DNA of 61,660 nt from Actinomadura sp. BRA 177 (GCF_013372625.1 NZ_JABXFD010000078.1:1-61660), one strand, 5' to 3'; positions 44,177 through 52,044 are shown, numbered from the stretch's first letter. Notes: a model not told the origin generated them from the sequence alone. Numbers and translations are program-made.

Positions 44177-44824
44177 ATGCCGACGTCCACCTGGTTCCGC
44201 CTCAACGTCGCCAAGCGCGAACGCGTGCTCGAGGTGGCGATGCGCGAGTTCGGGGAGCACGGCTACTCGACCGGCAGCCTGAACACCATCGCCCGCGAGG
44301 CGGGTATCGCCAAGGGCTCGCTGTTCCAGTACTTCAGCGACAAGCTGGAGTTCTTCGCGTTCGTGTGCGACGAGGCGTCCCGCCGTGTCCGCGAGGAGAT
44401 GGAGCGCCGCATCGAGCGCATCGACTTCGACCAGGCCTTCGACGAGTGGCTGTTCGACGTCCTGTGCGACTGGACCGAGTACATGGCCGACCATCCGCTG
44501 GAGCGCGGGGTCACCGCGGCGACGAACTTCGAGCTCGACAACAGCGTCCGGTCCGTGGTCCGCGACACCGCGAACCAGCACTACCTGCAGGTCATCCACC
44601 CGACGCTGGAGCTGTGGAAGGCGGAGGGCGCCATCCGCGAGGACGCCGACCTCGACGTCCTCGCCACGTGGCTGATGACCCTGCTGCCGTTCCTGGCGCT
44701 GGCCCCGTACTACGACGGCCTCGACCCGGTCCTCGACCTGCGCGGCCGCAGCCCGGCCGAGCAGCGCCCCGTGATCCGGCAGCTCGTCGCGGGCTTCCGC
44801 CCCATGTTCGCCGCCGACAAGTAG
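44177..44824 (+). CDS. TetR-family regulator
   Basis: 215 residues from ATG 44177 (GAAGGAGTCC upstream). HTH RERVLEVAMREFGEHGYSTGSLNTIAREAGIAKGSLFQYFSDKLEFFAFVCDEASRRV and a C-terminal ligand domain (WLFDVLCDWTEYMADHPLERGVTAATNFELD). It lies 101 bp after the previous TetR gene and converges with the monooxygenase gene. It looks like the fatty-acid/lipid-sensing subgroup, a loose call only. Confidence 0.9.
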   Translation: MPTSTWFRLNVAKRERVLEVAMREFGEHGYSTGSLNTIAREAGIAKGSLFQYFSDKLEFFAFVCDEASRRVREEMERRIERIDFDQAFDEWLFDVLCDWTEYMADHPLERGVTAATNFELDNSVRSVVRDTANQHYLQVIHPTLELWKAEGAIREDADLDVLATWLMTLLPFLALAPYYDGLDPVLDLRGRSPAEQRPVIRQLVAGFRPMFAADK

Positions 44825-44866
44825 GCGTCCGGGACGCGCGCCGGACGGCGCCCCGGACGGTGGCGG

Positions 44867-46330
44867 TCAGCGGGTGAGGTGGTACTCGTCCGGGTCAGCC
44901 TTGCGGGAGCCCGCCCAGAACTCGAAGGTGTGCCCCGGCCAGAGGGTGCGGTTCACGCCCTGGTCGTCCAGGTACCAGCTGCTGCAGCCGCCCTCGTTCC
45001 AGACGGCGCGGCGCAGCCGCTTCTGCATCCGGTCGTTGAAGCGGCGCGCGGCCTCCGGCTTCGGCTCGATCGCGTCGGCGCCGGCGTCCTGGAGCAGGCG
45101 CAGGCAGCTCAGCACGTGCTGGATCTGCACCTCGATCATGAAGACGACGGAGTTGTGGCCGAGGCCGGTGTTCGGGCCGAGCAGCATGAAGAAGTTCGGC
45201 ATGCCTGGGATCGTGGTGCCGCGGTGCGCCTCGATGCCGTCCGCCCAGATCTCCTGGAGCTTGGTGCCGTTCCGGCCGGTGACGCGCAGGTCGGTGAGGG
45301 CATCGGTCACCTTGAAGCCGGTGCCGTAGACGATGCAGTCGACCTCGTATTCGCGGCCGTCGGCGGTGACGATCGAGTTCTCCCGGACCTCGGCGACCGC
45401 GGACGTCTCCACGTGCACGTTCGGACGGGTGAGCGCCGGATAGTAGTCGTTGGACAGCAGGATCCGCTTGCACCCGATCGTGTAGTCGGGCGTCACCTTG
45501 GCCCGCAGTTCTGGATCGGCGATCTGCTTCTCGATGTGCCGGCGGGCGATCTTCTCCTGTGGCGTCGACAGCCGCGGGTCGATGGTGAAGCCGACGGCGC
45601 GGGCCTCCAGCGCCCAGTAGATGCCGTTGCGGAAGGCGCGGGCGGCACCCGGTACCTTCTCGAACGCCTTGCGCACCGGCGCCGGGATCGCCACGTCGGG
45701 CTTCGGCTGGATCCACGGCGGCGTCCGCTGGAAGACGACCATGTCGGCGGCCTGCTTGGCGACCTTCGGGACGAACTGGATCGCGGACGCGCCCGTCCCG
45801 ATGACGGCGACGCGCTTGCCGGCCAGGTCGTAGGAGTGGTCCCACTCGGCGGAGTGGAAGGCCGTCCCCTGGAACCGCTCGATGCCCGGCAGGTCGGGGA
45901 AGGACGGGACGTGCAGGGCGCCGATGCCGGACACGATGGCCTTCGGGGTGAGGACCGTCCCGTCCGCGAGCGTCACGTTCCAGCGCTTCGCGTCGTCGTC
46001 GTACTCCATGGAGTCGACGGCCGCGCCGAACCGGATGTGGTCGCGGACCCGGTACTTGTCGGCGGTGCGCTCCATGTAGGAGCGGATCTCGGGCTGCGGG
46101 GCGAACATCCGCGTCCAGCCGTGGTTCAGCTCGAACGAGAACGAGTACATGTGCGAGGGGACGTCGCAGGCGCAGCCGGGATAGGTGTTGTCGTGCCACG
46201 TCCCGCCGAGCGCCTCGCTCTTCTCCAGCACGGTGAAGTCGTGGAAGCCGGACTGCTTGAGCCGGATCGCCATGCCGAGGCCGGCGAAGCCGGAGCCGAT
46301 GATGACGATCGCCGGGGCACGCTCGCTCAT
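44867..46330 (-). CDS. Flavin-containing monooxygenase, Baeyer-Villiger type
   Basis: 487 residues. FAD fold IVIIGSGFAGLGMAIRLKQSG, the FxGxxxHxxxW fingerprint (FQGTAFHSAEWDHSYDL), NADPH fold VAVIGTGASAIQFVP and the CIVYGTGFKVTDALTD segment. These NADPH-dependent enzymes insert oxygen into ketones or oxidise N/S atoms. Divergent from a TetR gene across an exceptional palindromic operator (46346-46382), which strongly suggests repression by that TetR and induction by the substrate or a metabolite. Confidence 0.93.
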   Translation of the reverse strand: MSERAPAIVIIGSGFAGLGMAIRLKQSGFHDFTVLEKSEALGGTWHDNTYPGCACDVPSHMYSFSFELNHGWTRMFAPQPEIRSYMERTADKYRVRDHIRFGAAVDSMEYDDDAKRWNVTLADGTVLTPKAIVSGIGALHVPSFPDLPGIERFQGTAFHSAEWDHSYDLAGKRVAVIGTGASAIQFVPKVAKQAADMVVFQRTPPWIQPKPDVAIPAPVRKAFEKVPGAARAFRNGIYWALEARAVGFTIDPRLSTPQEKIARRHIEKQIADPELRAKVTPDYTIGCKRILLSNDYYPALTRPNVHVETSAVAEVRENSIVTADGREYEVDCIVYGTGFKVTDALTDLRVTGRNGTKLQEIWADGIEAHRGTTIPGMPNFFMLLGPNTGLGHNSVVFMIEVQIQHVLSCLRLLQDAGADAIEPKPEAARRFNDRMQKRLRRAVWNEGGCSSWYLDDQGVNRTLWPGHTFEFWAGSRKADPDEYHLTR

Positions 46331-46345
46331 AACCCATCCTCTCGC

Positions 46346-46382
46346 GTAACCTACTTGAGGTAAGTTACCTGGAGTAGGTTAC
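46346..46382. promoter_or_regulatory. Nested double palindrome, TetR operator between monooxygenase and tetR
   Basis: Inner AGGTAA-G-TTACCT (46358-46370) and outer GTAACCTAC (46346-46354) / GTAGGTTAC (46374-46382), all perfect and all centred on the same base (46364). The 3-bp spacers are the only asymmetric part. This is a two-dimer operator placed between the two divergent starts (46330 and 46414). Confidence 0.85.
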
Positions 46383-46413
46383 TGACGGTAGGTCCAACAG
46401 AGAGGTTTCCCCT

Positions 46414-47070
46414 GTGAGTGCCGCCACACCGTCTCCCCGCCGCAGGCGGATGTCCCGGGCCGCGCGCGAGCAGCAGATGCTGGACGTGGCGGAGGAGGTG
46501 TTCGGCGAGCGCGGCTACCAGGCCACCTCGATGGACGAGATCGCCGAGCGCTGCGGCGTCTCCAAGCCGATGCTCTACGAGTACTTCGGCTCCAAGGACG
46601 GGCTGCTCGTGGCGTGCGTGGGCCGGTCCAAGGCGGAACTGCTCGACGTCACGCAGAAGGCGATGGCGGGCGCCGCCACCCCCGAGGACATCCTGTGGCG
46701 CGGCATGGCCGCCTACTTCACCTTCATCGACTCGCACAGCAAGTCGTTCGCGATGCTGCTGCGCGAGCCGACGGCCGCGTCCCCGGAGACGACCGAGGCC
46801 GTCGAGGCGACCCGGCGGCAGCAGAGCACGCTGATCGCCGGGGTGCTGGCGACGTTCGCGCCGTCCGCGCCCGCCGACGTCATCGAGGCGTACACGCAGA
46901 TCATCATGGGGGCGAGCGAGCGGATGGCGCTGTGGCAGACCACCCGTCCCGACGTGTCGGCCGAGGACGCGGCCCGCTACATGACCGACTTCTGCCGGCA
47001 GGGCCTCAGCCCCTACCTGACCCCGGCTCCGCCGCCGGCCGGCGCGGAAGTGCCTCCAGAGCTGCGATGA
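46414..47070 (+). CDS. TetR-family regulator of the monooxygenase
   Basis: 218 residues. HTH at residues about 18-64 (REQQMLDVAEEVFGERGYQATSMDEIAERCGVSKPMLYEYFGSKDGLLVACV), then a helical ligand domain (GMAAYFTFIDSHSKSFAMLLREPT, VLATFAPSAPADVIEAYTQIIMGASERMALW). Start GTG 46414. Its operator is the nested palindrome just upstream, so it autoregulates and controls the divergent monooxygenase. Its last 65 bp overlap the end of the next tetR on the other strand. Confidence 0.93.
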   Translation: MSAATPSPRRRRMSRAAREQQMLDVAEEVFGERGYQATSMDEIAERCGVSKPMLYEYFGSKDGLLVACVGRSKAELLDVTQKAMAGAATPEDILWRGMAAYFTFIDSHSKSFAMLLREPTAASPETTEAVEATRRQQSTLIAGVLATFAPSAPADVIEAYTQIIMGASERMALWQTTRPDVSAEDAARYMTDFCRQGLSPYLTPAPPPAGAEVPPELR

Positions 47071-47683
47071 GCAGGTCGAGGCCGAACTCGAAGTCGCTCT
47101 CCGGGTCGTGCGCGGCGAGCTGGGGGCCGTAGGCGATGACGTGCCGGAACTCGTCCGCGTCGAGGTGGTTCCACGACTCGACGCCGGTCTCCTCCAGGTG
47201 CCCGAGCATCTTCTCCATGCCGGCCTCGCGCATCTGGGCGCCGATCGCATAGGCGAGCAGCGCCCGCATGATCCGCACGGCGGCCTCCGCGTCGAAGCCG
47301 GCCGCGTCCGCCAGCGCGAGCGCGCGCTCCATCGGCCGCAGCCCCGCCGCCGTGTCGACCTTGTGGGTGAGGACGATCGTCATGCAGCGCGGGTACTCGT
47401 GCGCGACCTTGCGGAACGCGCGGACGAGGGCGCGCGCACCCTCCTGCCAGGAGACGGCCGGGTCATGGCCCAGGTCCAGGCCGGCGACGACGTGCTCGGC
47501 CACGCCTTCGAGCAGCGCGGTCTTGTTCGGGACGTGGTTGTAGAGCGACATCACGGCGACGTCCAGCTCGGCCGCGACGCGGCGCATGGACAGCGCGTCC
47601 GCGCCCTCCCGCTCGATCAGCGCCACCGCCGCCTGGACGATGCGGTCCCGGGTCAGCGCGGGACGGGGAGTGCCGGACGTCAC
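47006..47683 (-). CDS. TetR-family regulator (TetR_C-type)
   Basis: 225 residues from GTG 47683 (GAGAGGAG upstream). HTH LTRDRIVQAAVALIEREGADALSMRRVAAELDVAVMSLYNHVPNKTALLEGVAEHV and a TetR_C ligand domain (AVRIMRALLAYAIGAQMREAGMEKMLGHLEETGVESWNHL, FEFGLDLLIAALEAL). It is divergent from the ferritin-like gene across two palindromes (47735-47767). The tail-to-tail overlap with the previous tetR is 65 bp. Confidence 0.92.
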   Translation of the reverse strand: MTSGTPRPALTRDRIVQAAVALIEREGADALSMRRVAAELDVAVMSLYNHVPNKTALLEGVAEHVVAGLDLGHDPAVSWQEGARALVRAFRKVAHEYPRCMTIVLTHKVDTAAGLRPMERALALADAAGFDAEAAVRIMRALLAYAIGAQMREAGMEKMLGHLEETGVESWNHLDADEFRHVIAYGPQLAAHDPESDFEFGLDLLIAALEALPRRPAAEPGSGRG

Positions 47684-47734
47684 CCGCCGCTCCTCTCTGC
47701 GTCGTTGACACCGGTAAGTGTCCCATGACACCGT

Positions 47735-47767
47735 ACGTACATTGTACGTGAGACGTACACCGTACGT
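47735..47767. promoter_or_regulatory. Two ACGTAC palindromes, TetR operator before the ferritin-like gene
   Basis: ACGTACA-T-TGTACGT (47735-47749, 7-bp perfect arms) and ACGTAC-ACC-GTACGT (47753-47767, 6-bp arms) lie 18 bp apart centre to centre, in the divergent region between the TetR (47683) and the ferritin-like start. The TTGACA at 47705-47710 is a possible -35. Confidence 0.7.
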
Positions 47768-47790
47768 CCGCGCTTCGGGGAGGAGTGCCC

Positions 47791-48897
47791 TTGTCGACAC
47801 ACGACCTCTACACCGACCCCGTCCCGGCCGGGACCTGGACCGTGCCGATGGCCGGCGACACCAGGTTCACCTGGGAGTACGACGACGGCCGCGACCGCCT
47901 CCTCGCCCTCTACCAGAAGGGCAAGGACAAGCAGTGGGACTCCGTCAAGCGCATCGACTGGGACCTTGAGGTCGACCCGCACAACGTCCTCGGCGTCCCC
48001 GACCAGTCCCTCGCCATCTACGGGACGAAGTACTGGGACAAGCTGTCAGAAAAGGAGCGCGGCGAGCTGCGGCGGCACTCCACGTCCTGGCAGTTCTCCC
48101 AGTTCATGCACGGCGAGCAGGGCGCCATGGTCACCGCCGCCCGGATCGTGGAGTCGGTGCCCGACCTCGACTCCAAGTTCTACTCCGCCACCCAGACGAT
48201 GGACGAGGCGCGGCATGTCGAGCTGTTCACCCGGTTCCTGCACGAGAAGGTCGGGATGGTCTACCCGATCAACACCAAACTGCAGGACCTGCTGGACGAG
48301 ACCCTCACCGACTCCCGCTGGGACATGCCCTACCTCGGCATGCAGGTGCTCATCGAGGGCCTCGCGCTCGCCGCGTTCGGCGTCATCCGCGACATCACGA
48401 CCAAGCCGCTGCCGAAGCAGATCCTCGCCTACGTCATGCAGGACGAGGCCCGGCACGTCGCGTTCGGCCGCCTCGCGCTGCGCGACTACTACAAGCAGCT
48501 CTCGCCGGCCGAGCTCCGCGAACGCGAGGACTTCGTCATCGAGGGCTGCTACCTGATGCGCGACCGCATCCGCGGCCGGGAGATCTGGACCAACTTCGGC
48601 ATCGACCCCGCCGAGGTCGACGAGATGGTGGAGAACTCCCCCTACATGCGGATGTTCCAGAGCCTGCTGTTCAGCCGGATCGTCCCCTGCGTGAAGGACA
48701 TCGGGCTGTGGAGCGAGCGCGTCCAGCGGACCTACGACGACATGGGCGTCCTCGACATGTCCAAGGCCGACCTGGACGCGCTGATGAACCAGGACGAGGA
48801 GATCGCCGACAAGCTCGACACCGAGCGGTTCGCCGCCGAGGAGGCCGCCCGCAAGGCCGAGGTCGACGCCGTCATCGCGGACGCCGCGACGGGCTGA
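47791..48897 (+). CDS. Ferritin-like diiron protein (R2/oxidase type)
   Basis: 368 residues starting at TTG 47791, chosen because GGGGAGGAG ends 6 nt before it; GTG 47785 would be too close to that site. Two EARH metal motifs carry the diiron centre: MHGEQGAMVTAARI with TMDEARHVELFTRFL, and GLALAAFGVI with MQDEARHVAFGRLAL. This is a ferritin-like fold of the AurF/ribonucleotide-reductase R2 group used for oxygenation reactions. The regulator sits divergently, and an SDR gene follows by 41 bp, so they probably act in one pathway. Confidence 0.85.
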   Translation: MSTHDLYTDPVPAGTWTVPMAGDTRFTWEYDDGRDRLLALYQKGKDKQWDSVKRIDWDLEVDPHNVLGVPDQSLAIYGTKYWDKLSEKERGELRRHSTSWQFSQFMHGEQGAMVTAARIVESVPDLDSKFYSATQTMDEARHVELFTRFLHEKVGMVYPINTKLQDLLDETLTDSRWDMPYLGMQVLIEGLALAAFGVIRDITTKPLPKQILAYVMQDEARHVAFGRLALRDYYKQLSPAELREREDFVIEGCYLMRDRIRGREIWTNFGIDPAEVDEMVENSPYMRMFQSLLFSRIVPCVKDIGLWSERVQRTYDDMGVLDMSKADLDALMNQDEEIADKLDTERFAAEEAARKAEVDAVIADAATG

Positions 48898-48938
48898 GTA
48901 CGTTTGGACCACTCGATCCGCACACCTCGGAGGTCTTG

Positions 48939-49802
48939 ATGCCACTCGCGCATTTCGATGGAGCGCTCGCCGTCGTCACCGGAGCGGGCAGCGGGATCGG
49001 CCGCGCCATCGCGCTCCGGCTGGCCGAGAGCGGCGCGAGCGTCATCGCGGCCGACATCGACCTGCCCGCCGCGGAGCGGACCATCGCGCAGGCCAAGGCC
49101 GTCGGCACGGGCGGCACCGCCTACCAGGTGGACGTGGCGGACGCCGCCGCGATGGAGGCGTTCGCCGCCGAGGTGAAGGACGCGCACCGCGTCCCCGACA
49201 TCGTCGTGAACAACGCCGGCATCGCGGTCGCCGGTGATCTCCTGGACACCGAACTGGACGACTGGGACCGCGTCATGGGCGTCAACCTGTGGGGCGTCAT
49301 CCACGGGTCCCGGCTGTTCGGACGGCAGATGCGCGACCGCGTCAACGCCCTGCCCAACAAGCCCGACAAGCCGAACTTCGGCGGCCACATCGTCAACATC
49401 GCGTCCGCCGCCGCGTTCGCGCCGTGGCGCGTGATGCCCGCCTACTGCACGACGAAGGCGGCCGTCCTGATGCTCAGCGAATGCCTGCGCGCCGAGCTGG
49501 CCGGCTCCCGCATCGGCGTCACCGCCGTCTGCCCCGGCTTCGTCAGCACCGACATCGTCAAGAACGGAACCTACGTCGAGGGGAACATCGGCTCCCCGGA
49601 GAAGCTGCGGCAGCGCGGCCAGAAGGCCATCCAGCTCCGCAACTACCCGCCGGAGAAGGTCGCCGAGCGGGTCGTCAACGCGATCATCAAGAACAAGGCC
49701 GTGGTCCCGGTCAACTTCGAGGGCCACCTCCTGCACGCCCTGTCCAGGATCTCCCCCGCCTCCGTCCGCCTCCTCGCCAGAATCCCCACCCCCCAGGGCT
49801 GA
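48939..49802 (+). CDS. Short-chain dehydrogenase/reductase
   Basis: 287 residues. Rossmann nucleotide motif TGAGSGIGRAIALRLAESGASVIAADID, NNAGIAVAGDLLD, catalytic S in NIASAAAFAPWR and Y-x-x-x-K in YCTTKAAVLML. NAD- versus NADP-preference is likely NAD (D after the second strand). Start ATG 48939 with GGAGG upstream. Directly after the diiron gene, it is a plausible partner. The C-terminal hydrophobic tail (VNFEGHLLHALSRISPASVRLLARI) suggests membrane or tetramer contact, as in steroid-type SDRs. Confidence 0.92.
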   Translation: MPLAHFDGALAVVTGAGSGIGRAIALRLAESGASVIAADIDLPAAERTIAQAKAVGTGGTAYQVDVADAAAMEAFAAEVKDAHRVPDIVVNNAGIAVAGDLLDTELDDWDRVMGVNLWGVIHGSRLFGRQMRDRVNALPNKPDKPNFGGHIVNIASAAAFAPWRVMPAYCTTKAAVLMLSECLRAELAGSRIGVTAVCPGFVSTDIVKNGTYVEGNIGSPEKLRQRGQKAIQLRNYPPEKVAERVVNAIIKNKAVVPVNFEGHLLHALSRISPASVRLLARIPTPQG

Positions 49803-49810
49803 CGCCCCCG

Positions 49811-50062
49811 CTAACCGAGCCAGTTCACCAGAGTGATGACGACTCTCTCCTGTCGGACGTCCGTCAGGTAGTACAGCATGAGCGACGGTCGTTCGACACG
49901 CCGCAGCCCTGGTGTGTCCCCAGCATGTGCGATCCCATCAGGGAAAAGCATCGAGTCCCGGACGGCCAACTCGCGGGCGATCTGCTCCACCTCGGCGATC
50001 ACCTCGGGTGGTAGCCCGTCCAGAAGGTCGTCCGGCTCGTACTCCCAACTCCAGTCACTCAC
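49811..50062 (-). CDS. RelE/ParE-like toxin, putative
   Basis: 83 residues from GTG 50062, overlapping the stop of the upstream gene by 8 bp. The size, acidic N-terminus, and the pattern VIAEVEQIARELAVRDSMLFP with LRRVERPSLMLYYLTDVRQERVVITLVNW are typical of RelE-fold toxins (central strands, LYYLTDxxxxRVVITLV). Together with the DUF6247 partner it forms a type II TA module. Catalytic residues of this subgroup vary, so activity is not certain. Confidence 0.75.
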   Translation of the reverse strand: MSDWSWEYEPDDLLDGLPPEVIAEVEQIARELAVRDSMLFPDGIAHAGDTPGLRRVERPSLMLYYLTDVRQERVVITLVNWLG

Positions 50063-50408
50063 CGGCGACCGCTCGGTTGGCCGCACGGACGATGTCACCG
50101 ATCTCCCGGATGGCCCGATCCCGGACCTCGTCCTCGTAGCTGGCCATGGCCTGTTCGGCCGCGTGGAACCTCCGAGCGGTCTCAGGATGCCGCTCTATCT
50201 CGACCACCATCCCCCAGTGCAGGAAGAAGAATCGGATCGGGTTGACACTGTTCTGCTCACTGGCCGCCCCGAACGCGGTCTGCATGTCCTCGAACAACTC
50301 GGGGAGGCGCGACGGAGCCACGATCGCCACCGCCTTGCGGAGCGCGGGCCATGTCAACTCCGGCATGGGGATCAGTTCCTCCTCATGCCCGTCACGCTGC
50401 GCGACCAT
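50055..50408 (-). CDS. DUF6247-type antitoxin
   Basis: 117 residues from ATG 50408 (GGAAGGG upstream). The pattern LPELFEDMQTAFGAASEQNSVNPIRFFFLHWGMVVEIERHPETARRFHAAEQAMASYEDE resembles DUF6247, an actinobacterial antitoxin partner of RelE-type toxins; the family call is from memory. It overlaps the toxin gene by 8 bp, so translation is coupled. Just beyond its start lies the truncated diiron-oxygenase fragment on the other strand. Confidence 0.7.
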   Translation of the reverse strand: MVAQRDGHEEELIPMPELTWPALRKAVAIVAPSRLPELFEDMQTAFGAASEQNSVNPIRFFFLHWGMVVEIERHPETARRFHAAEQAMASYEDEVRDRAIREIGDIVRAANRAVAGE

Positions 50409-50448
50409 GCGACACCCTTCCGTTCGTGGCCTGTGGCCAGGATAGCCG

Positions 50449-50849
50449 CCCCCTCTGACACTCCACCGACGTTCCCGGACGAGGACGTCCAGCCGATGAT
50501 CCGGCAGGTCACCCGGATCCACGTGATCGAGGAGGCGCGGCACATCAAGTACGCGCGGGAGGAAATGAAACGGCTGGTCGCGGAGATCCCCGCGGTGCGG
50601 CGGCGGGCGGCGGCCTACGGCATGGCGCAGGCGACGCGGCTGATGGCGACGCAGGTGATCCACCCGTCCTGCTACACGGCGGTGGGGCTGGACCCGAAGC
50701 TCGCGCGGCGGGTGGCGGCGCGCAGCCCGCACCGGCGGGCGACGATGGCGTGGGCGTTCCGCAAGTGCACCGCGTTCTTCGACGAGGTCGGTTTCCTGGA
50801 CGGCCGGGCGCGTGACGTGTGGCTCCGCGCGGGCCTGCTGGAATCGTAA
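50449..50849 (+). pseudogene. C-terminal fragment of an AurF-type diiron oxygenase
   Basis: About 133 codons, open to a normal stop (TAA 50847-50849), giving the C-terminal half of an AurF/p-aminobenzoate N-oxygenase-like protein: MIRQVTRIHVIEEARHIKYAREEM (an EARH metal motif), VIHPSCYTAVGLDPKLARRVAARSPHRRATMAWAFRKCTAFFDEVGFL. The N-terminal half, with the other metal ligands, is missing, and the sequence breaks 40 bp from the antitoxin start. No start with a ribosome site is visible, so it is probably a remnant left where the TA cassette or a deletion intervened. Confidence 0.75.
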
Positions 50850-50947
50850 CCGGTTCTACTTTCACAGCCATTATCTTGACGTCGAAACGCTTTTAGAATT
50901 CAGTTCACCAATGCCGGACGCATTGGTCCGGACGGCGGCAACGGAAA

Positions 50948-50978
50948 GGGCCGCGGAGCGGGGTCCACTCCGCGGCCC
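50948..50978. terminator. Stem-loop, probable terminator
   Basis: GGGCCGCGGAG / CTCCGCGGCCC, perfect 11-bp arms with a 9-nt loop. Placed downstream of both the fragment on the plus strand and the mini-ORFs on the minus strand, so it could end transcription in either direction. Confidence 0.7.
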
Positions 50979-51010
50979 GTCGACGAACACTGCGCCTGCC
51001 TGGGGTTATC

Positions 51011-51046
51011 TCACACCCAGGACACTCCAACCGATTGCACGGTCAC
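51011..51046 (-). CDS. Mini-ORF, 11 aa, coupled to the mini-ORF before it
   Basis: GTG 51046 overlaps the TGA of the 24-codon ORF (GTGA). A purine-rich site GGAGGAGGAGG lies about 7 nt upstream, inside that ORF. The predicted peptide is MTVQSVGVSWV, hydrophobic and beta-like. This coupling plus a strong ribosome site argues that it is translated, but such a short frame is close to the limit of what can be claimed. No homologue known to me. Confidence 0.35.
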   Translation of the reverse strand: MTVQSVGVSWV

Positions 51047-51117
51047 GTCGTCGCCTCCTCCTCCCAGGCGTTTCCAGCATGCCGATCGGGTGCCTGGCGC
51101 GGGAGCATGATCGACAT
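51043..51117 (-). CDS. Mini-ORF, 24 aa
   Basis: ATG 51117, with GGGGAGG about 5 nt upstream. Peptide MSIMLPRQAPDRHAGNAWEE plus EATT. It lies 70 bp after the stop of the secreted protein gene on the same strand and before a strong stem-loop, so the arrangement is an operon tail. If one base were added or lost near GGAGGAGGAGG the two mini-ORFs would fuse into one peptide of about 36 residues. Function unknown. Confidence 0.4.
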   Translation of the reverse strand: MSIMLPRQAPDRHAGNAWEEEATT

Positions 51118-51187
51118 ACCGCCTCCCCTTTACCGAATCACCTTAGAAGGTCTTGACAGGAAATAGGCCATGATCGGCCGAATCAGG

Positions 51188-51952
51188 TCAGAAATCATTT
51201 AGCGCGGTGAGCACTTCGCGGGCGGCGGACGTCGCCGTGGCGAGGATCGCGTGCTCCCGCTCCGCCTGCTTCGCCCGCGCGGGCGCCTCTTCGCTGTAGC
51301 TGACCGTGAAGACCGCGTTGCGGACCCGGGCCGTGACCTGCCCGACCACGGTCGGCTGCCCCTCGTCGGCCTTGAACCAGCGGTACGCCTCGTCCCCGAC
51401 ACCGCCCTCGCGCTCCAGCGCGATCGTCCGGGTCAGCGGGGCGTCGTGCGCCTGCGCCCACTGCGCGTCGTAGTAGCCCTCGGCGTCCCGCACCGGCGTC
51501 GCGGTGTTCGCGGGCGCGTACAGCCGCGCCTCCACCCGCAGCCAGCGGAACGCCGACCCCGTCGAGGAGTACGTGCACGTGGTGAGCGTCGAGTTCGCGC
51601 TCTGCCGCTTCGCCGCCTTGGGAACCGCCTTCGCCACGGTGCCGTCCGACACCGTCCCGCACGGCGGCGGCAGCGCCCGGACGATCTGCTGCGCGGCCTC
51701 GGACGACGCGGTCTGCGGCGTGCTCCGGCTCGGCGTCACGGCGGCCCGGTCGGTGCCGCCGCCCTTGCCCGGCGCCACCAGGAACACCGCCACCGCCGCC
51801 GCGGCGAACGCAGCGGCCGCCACCAGCACCGCCAGCAGCCGCCTCGGCCGCCTGGCCGGAGACGGCGGCTCCGGCCCGGCGTACGGCCGGTGGAACGGTT
51901 CGACCGGACGCTGCAGCCCCACGTCCCGCTCCTCACTCCCCCGTCGCGTCAT
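51188..51952 (-). CDS. Membrane-anchored extracytoplasmic protein, DUF3558-like
   Basis: 254 residues. Cytoplasmic Pro/Arg-rich N-terminus (about 1-38), one helix (about 39-61, LLAVLVAAAAFAAAAVAVFLV), Thr/Ser-rich linker, then a domain with two Cys (PPPCGTVSDGTVAKAVPKAAKRQ, LTTCTYSSTGSAF) and a beta-rich end (YRWFKADEGQPTVVGQVTARVRNAVFTVSYS). The layout resembles DUF3558 and related secreted proteins of actinomycetes. The family name is tentative. Start ATG 51952, no obvious ribosome site; role unknown. Confidence 0.7.
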   Translation of the reverse strand: MTRRGSEERDVGLQRPVEPFHRPYAGPEPPSPARRPRRLLAVLVAAAAFAAAAVAVFLVAPGKGGGTDRAAVTPSRSTPQTASSEAAQQIVRALPPPCGTVSDGTVAKAVPKAAKRQSANSTLTTCTYSSTGSAFRWLRVEARLYAPANTATPVRDAEGYYDAQWAQAHDAPLTRTIALEREGGVGDEAYRWFKADEGQPTVVGQVTARVRNAVFTVSYSEEAPARAKQAEREHAILATATSAAREVLTALNDF

Positions 51953-52044
51953 GGCCCGCCTCCCGTCAACGTAGTCAGGCGCGCCGCCCCTGACCAGGCC
52001 CCCTGGCAGTACTGATTGTCAGACCCCGGGGTCACACTGGAGGG

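Larger units (their letters stand above)
50850..51187. other. 338-bp gap with hairpins and mini-ORFs
   Basis: The left part (50860-50915) is AT-richer than the surroundings (CATTATCTTGAC, CTTTTAGAATTC) and could hold a promoter. It is followed by a strong stem-loop (50948-50978), a second inverted repeat CCTGGG/CCCAGG on the minus strand (about 50996-51020), and two overlapping mini-ORFs on the minus strand (listed separately). No larger gene is present. Confidence 0.5.

Noticed and set aside
43407..49802. Natural-product gene cluster around the TetR genes
   Set aside because: No core synthase, tailoring set or transporter is present; the FMO, diiron and SDR genes fit a catabolic or detoxification role.
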